Of a stretch of 64,000 bases of DNA, positions 1-8,359 are shown one piece after another. The stretch is from JBCBSS01 sp039819065 (GTDB taxonomy: Bacteria; Bacteroidota; Bacteroidia; Cytophagales; Cyclobacteriaceae): assembly GCA_039819065.1 (NCBI GenBank), contig JBCBSS010000017.1:10965-74964 (forward strand), given 5' to 3'. Numbering within the stretch: the first letter of the stretch is position 1; each line of letters opens with the position of its first letter. Under the pieces are notes generated by a model. That model had not been told where the DNA came from, did not search any database, and saw only the letters and a list, made by a program, of their open reading frames with translations. The position numbers and the translations under genes were made by a program.

Positions 1-1274
1 TTGTCCAGAATGCCGTCCGCATCGGCATCTATATCTCTGTAGTCTGGTACGTTATCATTTTCTGTATCCCTGATGACCAGCGCATTACCATCCAGTGTTA
101 TATCATAAATATCAGCTAAACCATCGTTATCAATATCTTCGAAGTTGTCGACCTGCCCATTACCGTCTGCTTCCACACCTCCTACTTCTAAAAGGTCAGG
201 TATACCATCTCCATCACTATCTCTATCAAACAAGTCGGTTATTAAATCTCCATCTGTATCAGGATTGGCAAAAGGTGTACCGCCGTTATCGACATCTAAA
301 TCATTTACAATACCATCTCCATCTGTGTCATTGGCTTGCGCATAAGCAATGGTATAGCGACCATCGCTAGACATATTGGCCGGTAGAACTCCGCCATTAG
401 CTTCCACGGCATCAGGAATGCCATCATTATCGAGGTCTCGATCCAGGTGGTTAGGAACACCATCTAAATCCGTATCAAAGTTGTCGCTGATACCATCTCC
501 GTTGGCATCTACAAAACCTGAATAAGTCGGATCAAGATAATCGGGTATATCATCTCCATCTTCATCTGCTCCGGGATCAACTCCTCCTCCTTCAACGATA
601 TCGGGAACCCCGTCATTATCGTCATCTGCATCATCAATATTGAGCACCTGATCGTAGTCAGAATCGGCACCACACCATGCAAAATCGTGTATACCAATAA
701 TTTGATTGGACGGAGCAGTGTTGTTGTTGTAAAGCACTACCAATGAATCAATACTCTCGGGAATGGCGAAGGTGACATTGCCATCTGCACTGGCATCACC
801 CACATTGGCTGTTCCTACAACTGTATTAGCGCCGATGAAAGTATTGGCAACAGAGGTAGCTACATCAGAAGCAGCTAGGCTGACCAGCCGACCATCTGAG
901 TAGCCGTTGATGGTCAATGAATCAATGAAGGTTCCTAAATCGACATCGAAAATAGAAAAGGTAAAATCTTTGGTGGGTCTACTGAATTTGAAAGTAGCAA
1001 CGGCAAATTCATTGTCGTTGTCAATGTTCTGCTCCCATACAATTGAGTTGGTGGCTTGCAATTGGTTGGATACTGCAAAAAAGCTCACGTGTCCATAAAT
1101 ATCTATGGATTGGATGCTTACATCGACATCGGCCGCGCTAAAAGTGTTGTTCCTTGGGTCGGTACCGAAGGCTTGCGTATCCCAATCCAACACAAATGGG
1201 GTTGGGCAACTCTGCCCAAAGCTTTTGAAGCTTACCAAACCTAATAGCAATACCAGCATGTAAAATTTTCTCAT
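1..1274 (-). CDS. Surface protein with thrombospondin type 3 (Ca2+-binding) repeats, 5' part
   Basis: The reading frame is open from an ATG at 1274 to the window edge, so only the N-terminal part (about 424 residues) is present. It starts with a signal peptide (MRKFYMLVLLLGLVSFKSFG, then QSCP). An N-terminal beta-rich domain of about 190 residues follows, which I do not recognise. After 'FAWCGADSDYD' come repeated acidic loops of the DxDxDGxxD kind (for example DADDDNDGVPD, DTDGDLITD, DRDSDGDGIPD), typical of TSP type 3 repeats that bind calcium. Such proteins in Bacteroidota are usually large and exported by the type IX secretion system with a C-terminal sorting domain, but that end lies outside the window, so export by T9SS is inference. 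Role is probably adhesion or cell-surface structure. Confidence 0.85.
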   Translation of the reverse strand, partial: MRKFYMLVLLLGLVSFKSFGQSCPTPFVLDWDTQAFGTDPRNNTFSAADVDVSIQSIDIYGHVSFFAVSNQLQATNSIVWEQNIDNDNEFAVATFKFSRPTKDFTFSIFDVDLGTFIDSLTINGYSDGRLVSLAASDVATSVANTFIGANTVVGTANVGDASADGNVTFAIPESIDSLVVLYNNNTAPSNQIIGIHDFAWCGADSDYDQVLNIDDADDDNDGVPDIVEGGGVDPGADEDGDDIPDYLDPTYSGFVDANGDGISDNFDTDLDGVPNHLDRDLDNDGIPDAVEANGGVLPANMSSDGRYTIAYAQANDTDGDGIVNDLDVDNGGTPFANPDTDGDLITDLFDRDSDGDGIPDLLEVGGVEADGNGQVDNFEDIDNDGLADIYDITLDGNALVIRDTENDNVPDYRDIDADADGILD

Positions 1275-1869
1275 TTCGCCTGTTTTCTTTGTTCCGATCA
1301 ATTGTTCTTTTGTGTTTCAGATAGCTCTAATTGAGTGCTCTTATTTGCCAGGGTGCCACCAATCGATAGCTATAGATTGTGGCCAGCAATTTCATATCTG
1401 GTTCAGGTTTGGATGGTTGGATGAAGTTTGAATAGTTTCACCGCAGCACAGGCAACATGAGATATTTTAGGCAAGTTCGCCTAATTTCTATGATTTGGGT
1501 TTTATATACGGAAAGGACGTGCAACTGACAAAACGCATAAGCGTTTGAATATTAGCACATTACGCGTGTAAGTTAAGTCTATAGAATGGCAGTCTATAGC
1601 TTTTACAAGTAAGTGAAGAACAGGTCTGATATGAATTTTTTAAGTATCAATTAGGTTTCTCCACCTTGATGTCTGCCATGGCATAATTATTACTTTAGAA
1701 CCTCTACCATTAGTTACCCGCCCATCATGTACCTTAACCATCACTCCTTAGTAGTATGATCTTTTTCTTCAAACAAATACTAAAAACAGAACTTTAGGTT
1801 CATAGCATCATAGCCAAAAGTCGGTCTTTGGGCTACGATCACTGTGCGGATTCCAATACTTTTGCACCC
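1275..1869. other. Intergenic region between divergent genes
   Basis: No convincing gene is visible. The stretch contains the leader of the surface-protein gene reading left. It also holds two small palindromes: TTAGGC-N6-GCCTAA near 1467-1484, and CTATAG-N9-CTATAG near 1580-1600. They look like hairpins, but neither is followed by a clear T-run, so I do not call a terminator. Confidence 0.4.
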
Positions 1870-2307
1870 ATGAAAATTAAATGGCTGAGATTATTCAAGG
1901 GTATCTTCTGGTTTTTCTTTGGCTGGATCGTTTGTATAGTTTTCATTGATGTACATGGCATCAGAACTGAACGGTCACTCGATGAAAATTCTCCCAGAAC
2001 AAAGGGTATCATCACCGATGTATGGGAAACAAATGTGTCGGATGAGGATTTGGGGCCTGTGTTGGCCTATGATTTTTACGCTGCCAATCCTGCTTTTGGA
2101 GAATTGCGCGGCACATCCTATGGCAGGAACTACGAATATGAAGTGGGCGATTCAGTAACGGTCATATACCATCATTATGAAATAGAATTGGCCAGAATTG
2201 ATGGTCTGGATGCCTCAAATGGCGGTGTTATATTCTACTTGCTTTTATTGCTTCCCCTTTTTGGTCTGGTCACTATCTTTCGGTCGGTCAGTTTTCGCAG
2301 GCGTTAA
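1870..2307 (+). CDS. DUF3592-like small membrane protein
   Basis: The protein has about 145 residues, with a membrane segment near the N-terminus (IFWFFFGWIVCIVFI) and another near the C-terminus (VIFYLLLLLPLFGLVTIF). They flank a domain of about 85 residues with the 'F...Y.VGDSVTVIYHHYEI' pattern seen in DUF3592 proteins. I prefer the ATG at 1870 over the in-frame ATG at 1828, because the extra 14 residues precede the natural K-rich start (MKIKWLR) of the first membrane segment. The function of the family is unknown. It converges with the GlxA-type regulator, whose stop codon is 5 bp away. Confidence 0.65.
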   Translation: MKIKWLRLFKGIFWFFFGWIVCIVFIDVHGIRTERSLDENSPRTKGIITDVWETNVSDEDLGPVLAYDFYAANPAFGELRGTSYGRNYEYEVGDSVTVIYHHYEIELARIDGLDASNGGVIFYLLLLLPLFGLVTIFRSVSFRRR

Positions 2308-2312
2308 ATAAA

Positions 2313-3290
2313 TCACGTAGAAAGGCTGTATTTGCTTCTATAGTGAGATGGGTTGAGGCCGGCGTGTTTCACAAAAGCCTTTCTAAAGCTATTCTTGTCG
2401 TTGTACCCCAAAGAATACATTACTTCTTCCACTGTATGCTTCTCAGTCTCCAACATGCGCTTTGCCGCTTCTATTTTAGTCCTTTGAATATACTCATATG
2501 GCGTATCTCCAGTAGCTTGCTTGAATCTCCTAATCAGTGTTCTTTCACTTAAGCCGACAGCTCCTGCTAAGGCAGCAGTAGATACTCTCTCTGCCCGATG
2601 TTTTTCAATATATTCTTGGGCTTCTTTAATGGCATGATCGTTATGAGAAAGCTGTGGTGTAAAAATGGAGAATTGGGATTGCTGTGGAAATTGGGTATCG
2701 ATCAATAGCATTTTGGAGGCCATAGTGGACGTCTCCTTTCCGCAGAACTTTTCGATCAAATACAGGATCAAACTCATGAAAGAGGTAGCGCCTCCGGAAC
2801 AATATACATTGCCATTGTCAATGACCACTTTTTCGTGTTTGAGATCAACTTCGGGATAGTCATTCTTGAACTTATTGGCCATGAACCAATGGGTCGTCGC
2901 TGAAAGTCCATTCAATATGCCGGTACTAGCCAGTAAAAACGTACCGGTACACATGCTCGCTACCTCTGTACCCTGATCATACAACCTTTTTATGTGAGGG
3001 ATTACCTTTTGGTTAGCTTCCAGTTTTTGGTCGATATCAAAATCGATCGCTGGTATAAGGAGAAGATCGGTGGCCTGAATCTCCGCAACAGGGCGGTGGC
3101 AAGTAATCGCTACGCCATTTGAGGTTTGTACTTCTACTTTACCTACACTAGCCAATTGAATATCAAAAAAGGGTTTGTCTGTCCGATGAATCTGTTGATG
3201 AATGACTCCCGCTTTGTACAAAAGCTCCATAGCACCAATGGAAGCAATAGGGGTACAGTTTTCGAGGAGTAGAATAACTACATTTTTCAT
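2313..3290 (-). CDS. GlxA family transcriptional regulator (DJ-1/PfpI domain plus AraC HTH)
   Basis: This 325-residue protein has an N-terminal DJ-1/PfpI amidotransferase-like domain (about 1-195) and a C-terminal AraC-type helix-turn-helix domain (about 220-320, with 'VSTAALAGAVGLSERTLIRRF' and 'EVMYSLGYNDKNSFRKAF'). The DJ-1 nucleophile-elbow cysteine is present (C114, ASMCTGTF), but in this family the domain acts as a sensor and is not known to be catalytic. It is divergent from the antibiotic-biosynthesis-monooxygenase-like gene at 3404 across a 113-bp gap, which makes that small gene the obvious regulatory target. The ligand is unknown. Confidence 0.88.
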   Translation of the reverse strand: MKNVVILLLENCTPIASIGAMELLYKAGVIHQQIHRTDKPFFDIQLASVGKVEVQTSNGVAITCHRPVAEIQATDLLLIPAIDFDIDQKLEANQKVIPHIKRLYDQGTEVASMCTGTFLLASTGILNGLSATTHWFMANKFKNDYPEVDLKHEKVVIDNGNVYCSGGATSFMSLILYLIEKFCGKETSTMASKMLLIDTQFPQQSQFSIFTPQLSHNDHAIKEAQEYIEKHRAERVSTAALAGAVGLSERTLIRRFKQATGDTPYEYIQRTKIEAAKRMLETEKHTVEEVMYSLGYNDKNSFRKAFVKHAGLNPSHYRSKYSLST

Positions 3291-3403
3291 ATGTATATCA
3301 AGTTAGGAGAAATGGCAGAAAAACCGATATAGAATGGCAAAAATGAAAACACTGAATGTTGTGAGTCAAACCTAGATTTGTATGCATCCATCTCACATAC
3401 ACT

Positions 3404-3709
3404 ATGAACAAGTTTATCGTATTGACACGCACTTTCTTTGAGGCATCGATCAAGGAAGAAGTAATGGAAATGGCCCATCAATCACTGCCCATTTTCAAAG
3501 CTCAAAAAGGGCTTATCTCTATCAAAATGCACCTTGACTCGGAGGGCAAACATACCATGACCTATTTCGAGTGGGAGACCCAGGAAGATCATGAGGCTTG
3601 TACGCAGAGCCCTGATTTTGGTGAATGGAACACTAAATGGGGTGAGTTGATGGCTTCAGGAAAACTCACCTGGGACCTGAATGCATATGAAATCATTGAC
3701 GAGGGGTAG
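3404..3709 (+). CDS. Antibiotic biosynthesis monooxygenase (ABM) domain-like protein
   Basis: A 101-residue single-domain protein with the ferredoxin-like ABM/dimeric alpha-beta barrel layout: beta strand 'KFIVLTRTFFEA', helix 'EVMEMAHQSLPIFKAQKGLISIKMH', strand 'HTMTYFEWETQEDHEACTQSPDF'. Family members are small oxygenases or detoxifying enzymes that act on quinones, and many have no known substrate. It is divergently arranged with the GlxA-type regulator at 3290 and probably controlled by it (inference from position). No signal peptide is present, so it should be cytoplasmic. Confidence 0.7.
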   Translation: MNKFIVLTRTFFEASIKEEVMEMAHQSLPIFKAQKGLISIKMHLDSEGKHTMTYFEWETQEDHEACTQSPDFGEWNTKWGELMASGKLTWDLNAYEIIDEG

Positions 3710-3778
3710 CCGAGCCTGTTTGAAGTAACATGAATGCAGTTAATCACCTCTCAACTCAACTACTGACAGTTAAGTACT

Positions 3779-4138
3779 ATGAATAAAAACCAAAAAGTAG
3801 AAGATTTTCTCAGTAACCTAGACCATCCCCTGAAAGCAGAAATGATGGCAGTAAGAGATATCATTCTAGGTGTTGATTCCAGAATGGCTGAAGAGATCAA
3901 ATGGGGTGCTCCAACATTTACATACAAAGGAAACCTAGCCACGTATAATGTTCGGGCTAAAAAGTTTGTCAACCTCACCTTTCATACCGGGGCATTAATT
4001 CCCGATCCGACAGGAGTCCTGGAAGGGGATGCCAAAGAAGCCAGGGTGATGCGTTTTGCCAATATGGATGAAGTTGAGTCCAAGAGAGAAGGTTTGATTT
4101 CAGTAGTTAAAAGTTGGATTGAACTACAAGATGGTTGA
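3779..4138 (+). CDS. DUF1801 (YdhG-like) domain protein
   Basis: The 119-residue protein shows the YdhG/DUF1801 pattern: 'VEDFLSNLDHPLKAEMMAVRDIILG' followed by 'EEIKWGAPTFTYKGNLA' and 'KKFVNLTFHTGALIPDPTGVLEG'. Related iron-binding or CyaY-like folds exist, but the molecular role is not established. It starts 69 bp after the ABM gene on the same strand, so co-transcription is possible. Confidence 0.8.
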   Translation: MNKNQKVEDFLSNLDHPLKAEMMAVRDIILGVDSRMAEEIKWGAPTFTYKGNLATYNVRAKKFVNLTFHTGALIPDPTGVLEGDAKEARVMRFANMDEVESKREGLISVVKSWIELQDG

Positions 4139-4170
4139 TTTTCTAAAGGGCTTTTTAGAACATGTGCCAT

Positions 4171-4430
4171 AGACTATTAGCACGAAAGTAACTTTCGCGC
4201 CAGTGCAAATGGGAGTGGCAATCTTATCCATGGGAGCCCATGGCAAACCGAAGACCGTCATTCCACGGTTTGTGACGAAGGAACGAATCCGGGGAATCTC
4301 CTGTATCGCTGTGGTTTACGTCCACACAAATGACAAAAGTACCTATGAAGATCAATAGGCACGAAAGTAACTTCCGCGCTAGGGTGAAGTAACTTCCGCG
4401 CCAGTGCAAGGCTCGTTGGCTGTTCGGTAC
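4171..4430. repeat. Dispersed repeat copy A (GCACGAAAGTAACTT family)
   Basis: This block contains the palindromic module GCACGAAAGTAACTTTCGCGCC near 4180-4201 in truncated or varied form three times (also near 4357 and 4386). Between them is a core of about 130 bp. Its reverse complement matches 49317-49446 and 49850-49979 closely, sharing 'CCGTGGAATGACGGTC', 'GATTCCCCGGATT' and 'CTTCATAGGTACTTT'. A short reading frame in the core encodes GDSPDSFLRHKPWNDG in this copy, and a similar peptide can be read in the others. I interpret it as repeat-borne and not a gene. Confidence 0.8.
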
Positions 4431-4432
4431 CT

Positions 4433-4870
4433 TTAACTACGTTCTAGCACCACTGTTATATCCAAGGTTTCTTTACGACCACTTTCCGTTAACCCAGTAT
4501 CTATCACACCATATATGAAAAGCTGACAATCTATGATCTGATACCGATGCGTTTGTTTGGCACCGCCTACTTGAAAAGTAAGTCTATCACCATCTTTGGT
4601 AAAGTCCATGGTACTTGTTCTTTCTTTGCAGTTTCCATGAGGGCTTCTGGATGTTCTTTTTAGCGTGCCAGATGAAAACTTAAACCTAGCATAAGTGCAA
4701 GATTTTTCTTCTACCAGATCAATATGGAACTTACCATCTCCATTGAGATCAACAGGCTTGTCAGAAATGAACTGGATCGATTCCCATGTACCAGTCAAGC
4801 GGCAATTGTCGGATCCTGATGAGCATGAAACACCTATTACAGCTAGCAAGCAAATCACAAGTCTTTTCAT
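4433..4870 (-). CDS. Small lipoprotein, lipocalin-like
   Basis: I take the ATG at 4870 (MKRLVICLLAVIGVSCSSGS) over the upstream TTG. It gives a clean type II signal peptide with lipobox GVSC and a mature protein of about 125 residues. The mature part has a 'LTGTWESIQFISDKPVDLNGDG' opening and alternating beta strands, as in lipocalin-like Bacteroidota lipoproteins, but I cannot name the family. Function is unknown. It lies downstream of the alkylation-repair operon on the same strand, separated by 57 bp from the AlkB stop codon. Confidence 0.65.
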   Translation of the reverse strand: MKRLVICLLAVIGVSCSSGSDNCRLTGTWESIQFISDKPVDLNGDGKFHIDLVEEKSCTYARFKFSSGTLKRTSRSPHGNCKERTSTMDFTKDGDRLTFQVGGAKQTHRYQIIDCQLFIYGVIDTGLTESGRKETLDITVVLERS

Positions 4871-4927
4871 AATAAGCAAGTTGAGAATTCAAAGTACGGA
4901 TCCAGCAGCACCGGACAATGATACTGC

Positions 4928-5533
4928 TTATTCGCTGATTATAGTTCTAAAAGTCAGATTAATCCTTGGTCTTTTGACTTTCTTAGTTTTAGGAAGGCTA
5001 TGAAGCCAATGGGTTTGTGTCTCGCCTTTCATGATCAGCAAACTGCCATGCTCCAATACCAAAGACAGCGATTGGCGTGATTCGCGGTGCTTAAAGGAAA
5101 ACTTTCGAGCAGCACCGAGGCTCACAGAGGCAATGGCTCCGTTGGGTGCCAGCATTTTTTCGTCATCGCTATGCCATGACATGCCTTCATTGCCATCATG
5201 ATATAGATTCAGCAGGCAAGAATTAAAAGTATGCTGGGAAGTCATTTCTATTTTTTGCTTAAGCTTCAATAGCCCTTCTGTCCATGGTAGTGCATGTTTG
5301 GTTGTACGAGAATAGGTATAGGCATAAGGTTTGTCACCATACCAGGCGGTTTTACGCTGGGTAACAATGTGCTTGCCATGAATGAATAGCTCGTCATGTT
5401 TCCACGCTATCTCATCCAGCAATGTGTCATAGCATTGATCTGCCAGGTTAGTGGGAAGAATAGGCCCGTAATACTGTGCCTCTCCATCGTAGGGCAGCAG
5501 GTTGTCTTTCACCTCACTGCTAAACAGATCCAT
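4928..5533 (-). CDS. alkB: AlkB-like 2-oxoglutarate/Fe(II) dioxygenase (alkylated DNA repair)
   Basis: A 201-residue protein with the AlkB signature: iron ligands H121 and D123 in 'SWHSDDE', H178 in 'HWLHSLPK', and the 2OG-binding 'RINLTFR' (R190, R196). The 'Y.G......FNSCLLNLYHDGNEGM' stretch is also typical of AlkB/ALKBH2-3 proteins. These enzymes oxidatively demethylate 1-methyladenine and 3-methylcytosine in DNA. The start codon overlaps the end of the Ada zinc-domain gene by 14 bp, marking it as the last gene of a four-gene operon for alkylation damage. Confidence 0.9.
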   Translation of the reverse strand: MDLFSSEVKDNLLPYDGEAQYYGPILPTNLADQCYDTLLDEIAWKHDELFIHGKHIVTQRKTAWYGDKPYAYTYSRTTKHALPWTEGLLKLKQKIEMTSQHTFNSCLLNLYHDGNEGMSWHSDDEKMLAPNGAIASVSLGAARKFSFKHRESRQSLSLVLEHGSLLIMKGETQTHWLHSLPKTKKVKRPRINLTFRTIISE

Positions 5534-5786
5534 TTTTCCAGTTTTGGTAAGATTCCCTCATACAATGACCGCAAGGCCTGAATCCGGCTTGCAATGCTTC
5601 CTCTTCTGATCCAAAGAACACCCTATTGCCTTGCAGCATTCGCTTACCTGAATTACACGAAAGGTGACCGTAAATCTTGAGCCTTTGATTACCGGCATAA
5701 ATAATCTCCTTTTTGTGAATAGCAGCTCTCAGCCAGTCTGGTCGTATATCAACGTGCTTAATCAATGATTCAATTTTTAGCATCAT
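5520..5786 (-). CDS. Free-standing Ada metal-binding domain protein
   Basis: This 88-residue protein is essentially only the zinc domain normally found at the N-terminus of Ada: 'CNSGKRMLQGNRVFFGSEEEALQAGFRPCGHC'. C44, C72 and C75 match three of the four Ada zinc cysteines. If C44 corresponds to Ada C42, the position of the methyl-accepting C38 is G40 here. It therefore probably cannot take methyl groups from phosphotriesters (inference from alignment by eye). It overlaps both neighbours (17 bp with the dioxygenase, 14 bp with alkB), so it belongs to the repair operon. The missing Ada module is supplied here as a separate polypeptide. Confidence 0.82.
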   Translation of the reverse strand: MMLKIESLIKHVDIRPDWLRAAIHKKEIIYAGNQRLKIYGHLSCNSGKRMLQGNRVFFGSEEEALQAGFRPCGHCMRESYQNWKNGSV

Positions 5787-6483
5787 GGAATATTATGCCA
5801 AGGGTGTACCGTTGACCAGACAATACCTCACTCACACCATGTTTCATATTCACGCGGTAATAACCTCTGTTTCCCAATACTGGTCTTGAATGCGTAGTGA
5901 AAACCATCAAGTCACCTTTACGCGGACGTCTCACAATAACCTTGGACTGTGCTCTCGGACGTTGCTCGGTCATTACAAATTCTCCTCCTTCAAAGTCTTC
6001 GTCTGGCTCACTCAAGAATAAAACCGCCTGGATAGGGAAAAAGATTTCTCCATAAAGATCCTGATGGAGTGTATTGTGGCCTTTCTCGCCATACTTGAGC
6101 ACCAGCGGAGTGGCTTTTGTCTGGCCCTTTAAACGGCACAGCTCTTGCAGTTCTTCCATTGTGTCCGGAAAGCGGTCAGTAGATTTGAGTGCTTCCATCC
6201 AACGGTTGGCTATTCTGGACAACCCTGGATACATCCCTTTCCTGAGGGTGTCAATTACCTCTGGTAAAGGGTAGGTGAAATAGCGGTATTCTCCCAAACC
6301 GAATCGGTATCTCTCCATGGCAATGGTCTTTCTGTACAAGTGTGATTGATCGTACATGTTAACCAATTGGTCACTCTGACCACCGGAAATGAACCGGGGC
6401 ACATGAGCATAACCACTTTCATGCATTTGCTCTTCGATATGATGCCAGTCGAGTTTATCTAAATTCTTTGTAATGTCCTGCAT
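5770..6483 (-). CDS. 2OG-Fe(II) oxygenase in the alkylation-repair operon
   Basis: The 237-residue protein has the double-stranded beta-helix dioxygenase motif: H140 and D142 in 'NTLHQDLYGE', H215 in 'VNMKHGVSEV', and R225 ('GQRYTLGIIFHD') placed to bind 2-oxoglutarate. It is not AlkB by sequence and looks like the prolyl-hydroxylase-type 2OG oxygenases. It sits between the Ada-like gene (3-bp gap) and the Ada zinc-domain gene (17-bp overlap). A role in repairing or sensing alkylation damage is likely from context, but its substrate is unknown. Confidence 0.85.
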   Translation of the reverse strand: MQDITKNLDKLDWHHIEEQMHESGYAHVPRFISGGQSDQLVNMYDQSHLYRKTIAMERYRFGLGEYRYFTYPLPEVIDTLRKGMYPGLSRIANRWMEALKSTDRFPDTMEELQELCRLKGQTKATPLVLKYGEKGHNTLHQDLYGEIFFPIQAVLFLSEPDEDFEGGEFVMTEQRPRAQSKVIVRRPRKGDLMVFTTHSRPVLGNRGYYRVNMKHGVSEVLSGQRYTLGIIFHDAKN

Positions 6484-6486
6484 TCT

Positions 6487-7326
6487 TTATCTCGTTTTTG
6501 CGGCCTCCCAACCAATCATGGCCGTTTTTCGCTTGCTGCCCCAATGGTACTGTCCAATTTGCCCAGATGATTGTATAACACGATGGCAAGGGATAAGATA
6601 TGCGACAGGGTTATCTCCAATAGCTGTTCCCACCGCTCTGGAAGCCTTGGGCTTGTCGATCTGTTGTGCTATTTCTCCATAGGTGGAGAGCCCGCCCATG
6701 GGTATTTTCAAGAGCGCTTCCCATACCTTGAGTTGAAATTCAGTGCCTTTCAGGTGCAATTTCACTTGCTCTAGTTTATCCCAATCGTGAGTGAAAATGT
6801 ACAGGGCTTGTTGTTGCACCATATCGAGCATTTGATGATAAGTAGCTTGCGGAAAACGTCTCTTCAAACTTTCTAATGCCTCCTTTTCGTCTTCCGTAAA
6901 GGCGATGTGGCATACACCTTTTTTAGTAGAAGCCACAATCAGGTTGCCGAATGGACTTTCCGCATAGCTGTAGTTAATCTCAAGGCTTTCGCCTCCGTTT
7001 TTATACTCTCCTGGTGTCATGCCTTCTATATTAACAAACAAGTCATGCAATCGTCCCGTACCGGAAAGGCCTGTTTCGTACGCTGCTTCGAACAACGTGG
7101 TCTGGTCCCTTTTCAGTAAGCTTTTGGCATGCTCAATACTGATGTATTGAAGAAACTTTTTAGGGCTTACACCGGCCCAATCAGTGAACATCTTCTGAAA
7201 GTGAAAGGGGCTTAGGTGTACTTTGTCAGCCACTTCATCAAGATTGGGCTGGGATTTAAAATTATCTTTAATGTACGCGATGGCTTCGGCTACGCGGTAG
7301 TAATTGAGGTATTCTTGCTCGCTCAT
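6487..7326 (-). CDS. ada: Ada-like AraC-HTH / O6-methylguanine-DNA methyltransferase
   Basis: This 279-residue fusion has an AraC-type HTH domain (about 10-110, 'LDEVADKVHLSPFHFQKMFTDWAGVSP') and a C-terminal methyltransferase domain (about 115-275) with the active-site motif PCHRV (C247), the preceding N239 and a C-terminal 'GSKRKTAMIGWE'. It transfers methyl groups from O6-methylguanine to itself irreversibly. Compared with E. coli Ada it lacks the N-terminal zinc domain, which is encoded three genes down as a separate 88-residue protein. It is first in the operon and may regulate it. The 109 bp upstream to the LysR stop should hold the promoter. Confidence 0.92.
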   Translation of the reverse strand: MSEQEYLNYYRVAEAIAYIKDNFKSQPNLDEVADKVHLSPFHFQKMFTDWAGVSPKKFLQYISIEHAKSLLKRDQTTLFEAAYETGLSGTGRLHDLFVNIEGMTPGEYKNGGESLEINYSYAESPFGNLIVASTKKGVCHIAFTEDEKEALESLKRRFPQATYHQMLDMVQQQALYIFTHDWDKLEQVKLHLKGTEFQLKVWEALLKIPMGGLSTYGEIAQQIDKPKASRAVGTAIGDNPVAYLIPCHRVIQSSGQIGQYHWGSKRKTAMIGWEAAKTR

Positions 7327-7435
7327 GTCTATGATGATTTTGATAACATTTCAAAGGTAGAATCATCATTGGGGTCTTTAAACCCGAAAATTGCGTTCTT
7401 AAAAAGTCTGCTTTTGTGGCACAAAGATGCTTGCA

Positions 7436-8359
7436 TTAATACGCTTCATACCAGTCGAATTTCTCTTTAATCAGTAGCGATTTCTGGTCTTTCAAATGAG
7501 ATAGATAGGCTTCGCCTACAGGTGAGAGTTTTTTATTTTTCAACCATATCAAATTCCATGAGGTGCTGATGGGCAATCCTTTGATCGGGATGATTTGGAG
7601 GTCTTTACTATTTAATTCATTCTTGATACCAATCAATGGCATAATGGAATAGCCTAATCCAGCTAGCACTGCTTGCTTGACCGCTTCATTCGAAGTCAAT
7701 TCCATTTTTTTGTTGATGGGGAGTTTGCTTTCTACAATGAATCGCTCCATAGCCTGCCGTGTGGCCGACCCTCGTTCTCTGAATATAAGTGGTATTTTCT
7801 CCATCACCTGTGGTTGGTGTTGTTTTGCCTTGCCACTTAAAGGCTCATTGCCTACGAGAAAGAGCTTGTTCTGCATCAACTCTTCTCTTTCTATTTGCAA
7901 ATTGTCGGGAAGCACCGAAACGAGTGCAAAGTCTACTTCGTTCTTTTCAAGACTTTCTACTACTCTGGACTTATTAGTCACATCCATGATGAGGTCTACT
8001 CCTTCATATTCTTTAAGGAAGTTGGACAAAAAGTAAGGCATCACATACTTCCCGGTGGATACTACAGAAATCCTGAGCCGTCCTACTACATGCCCTTTGT
8101 AGGCTAAGGTTTTATACTTAATGGCGTCTGCTTCGTTCAGGATTCTTTCACTGGCCTGGGCAATCTCAAGGCCAAAATCGGTGATGTATAGTTTCCTCCC
8201 TATCACTTCGGTCAAGGGTATTTCGAATTGATCCTGAAGTTTTCTTAGTTGAATAGAAACGGCAGGTTGGGTTAAATGCAGTTCTTCAGCCGCCTTAGTA
8301 ATGCTTTTCGTCTCAACTACTTTATGAAATATTTGTAACTGGTGGAGGGTATAATACAT
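7436..8359 (-). CDS. LysR family transcriptional regulator
   Basis: A 307-residue regulator with the LysR winged HTH at the N-terminus ('HQLQIFHKVVETKSITKAAEELHLTQPAVSIQLRKLQ') and a periplasmic-binding-protein-like effector domain (about 90-295). It is CbbR/CysB-like in general form. It is divergent from the bicarbonate transporter gene across 438 bp. In cyanobacteria LysR proteins control bicarbonate transporters, and by analogy this one probably controls the transporter next door (inference). Confidence 0.9.
   Translation of the reverse strand: MYYTLHQLQIFHKVVETKSITKAAEELHLTQPAVSIQLRKLQDQFEIPLTEVIGRKLYITDFGLEIAQASERILNEADAIKYKTLAYKGHVVGRLRISVVSTGKYVMPYFLSNFLKEYEGVDLIMDVTNKSRVVESLEKNEVDFALVSVLPDNLQIEREELMQNKLFLVGNEPLSGKAKQHQPQVMEKIPLIFRERGSATRQAMERFIVESKLPINKKMELTSNEAVKQAVLAGLGYSIMPLIGIKNELNSKDLQIIPIKGLPISTSWNLIWLKNKKLSPVGEAYLSHLKDQKSLLIKEKFDWYEAY

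Noticed and set aside
4224..4409. 61-codon frame on - strand with peptide GDSPDSFLRHKPWNDG
   Set aside because: Lies within a dispersed repeat; related copies at 49.3 and 49.9 kb show the same peptide without a shared start or stop, so it is repeat-borne and not a gene.
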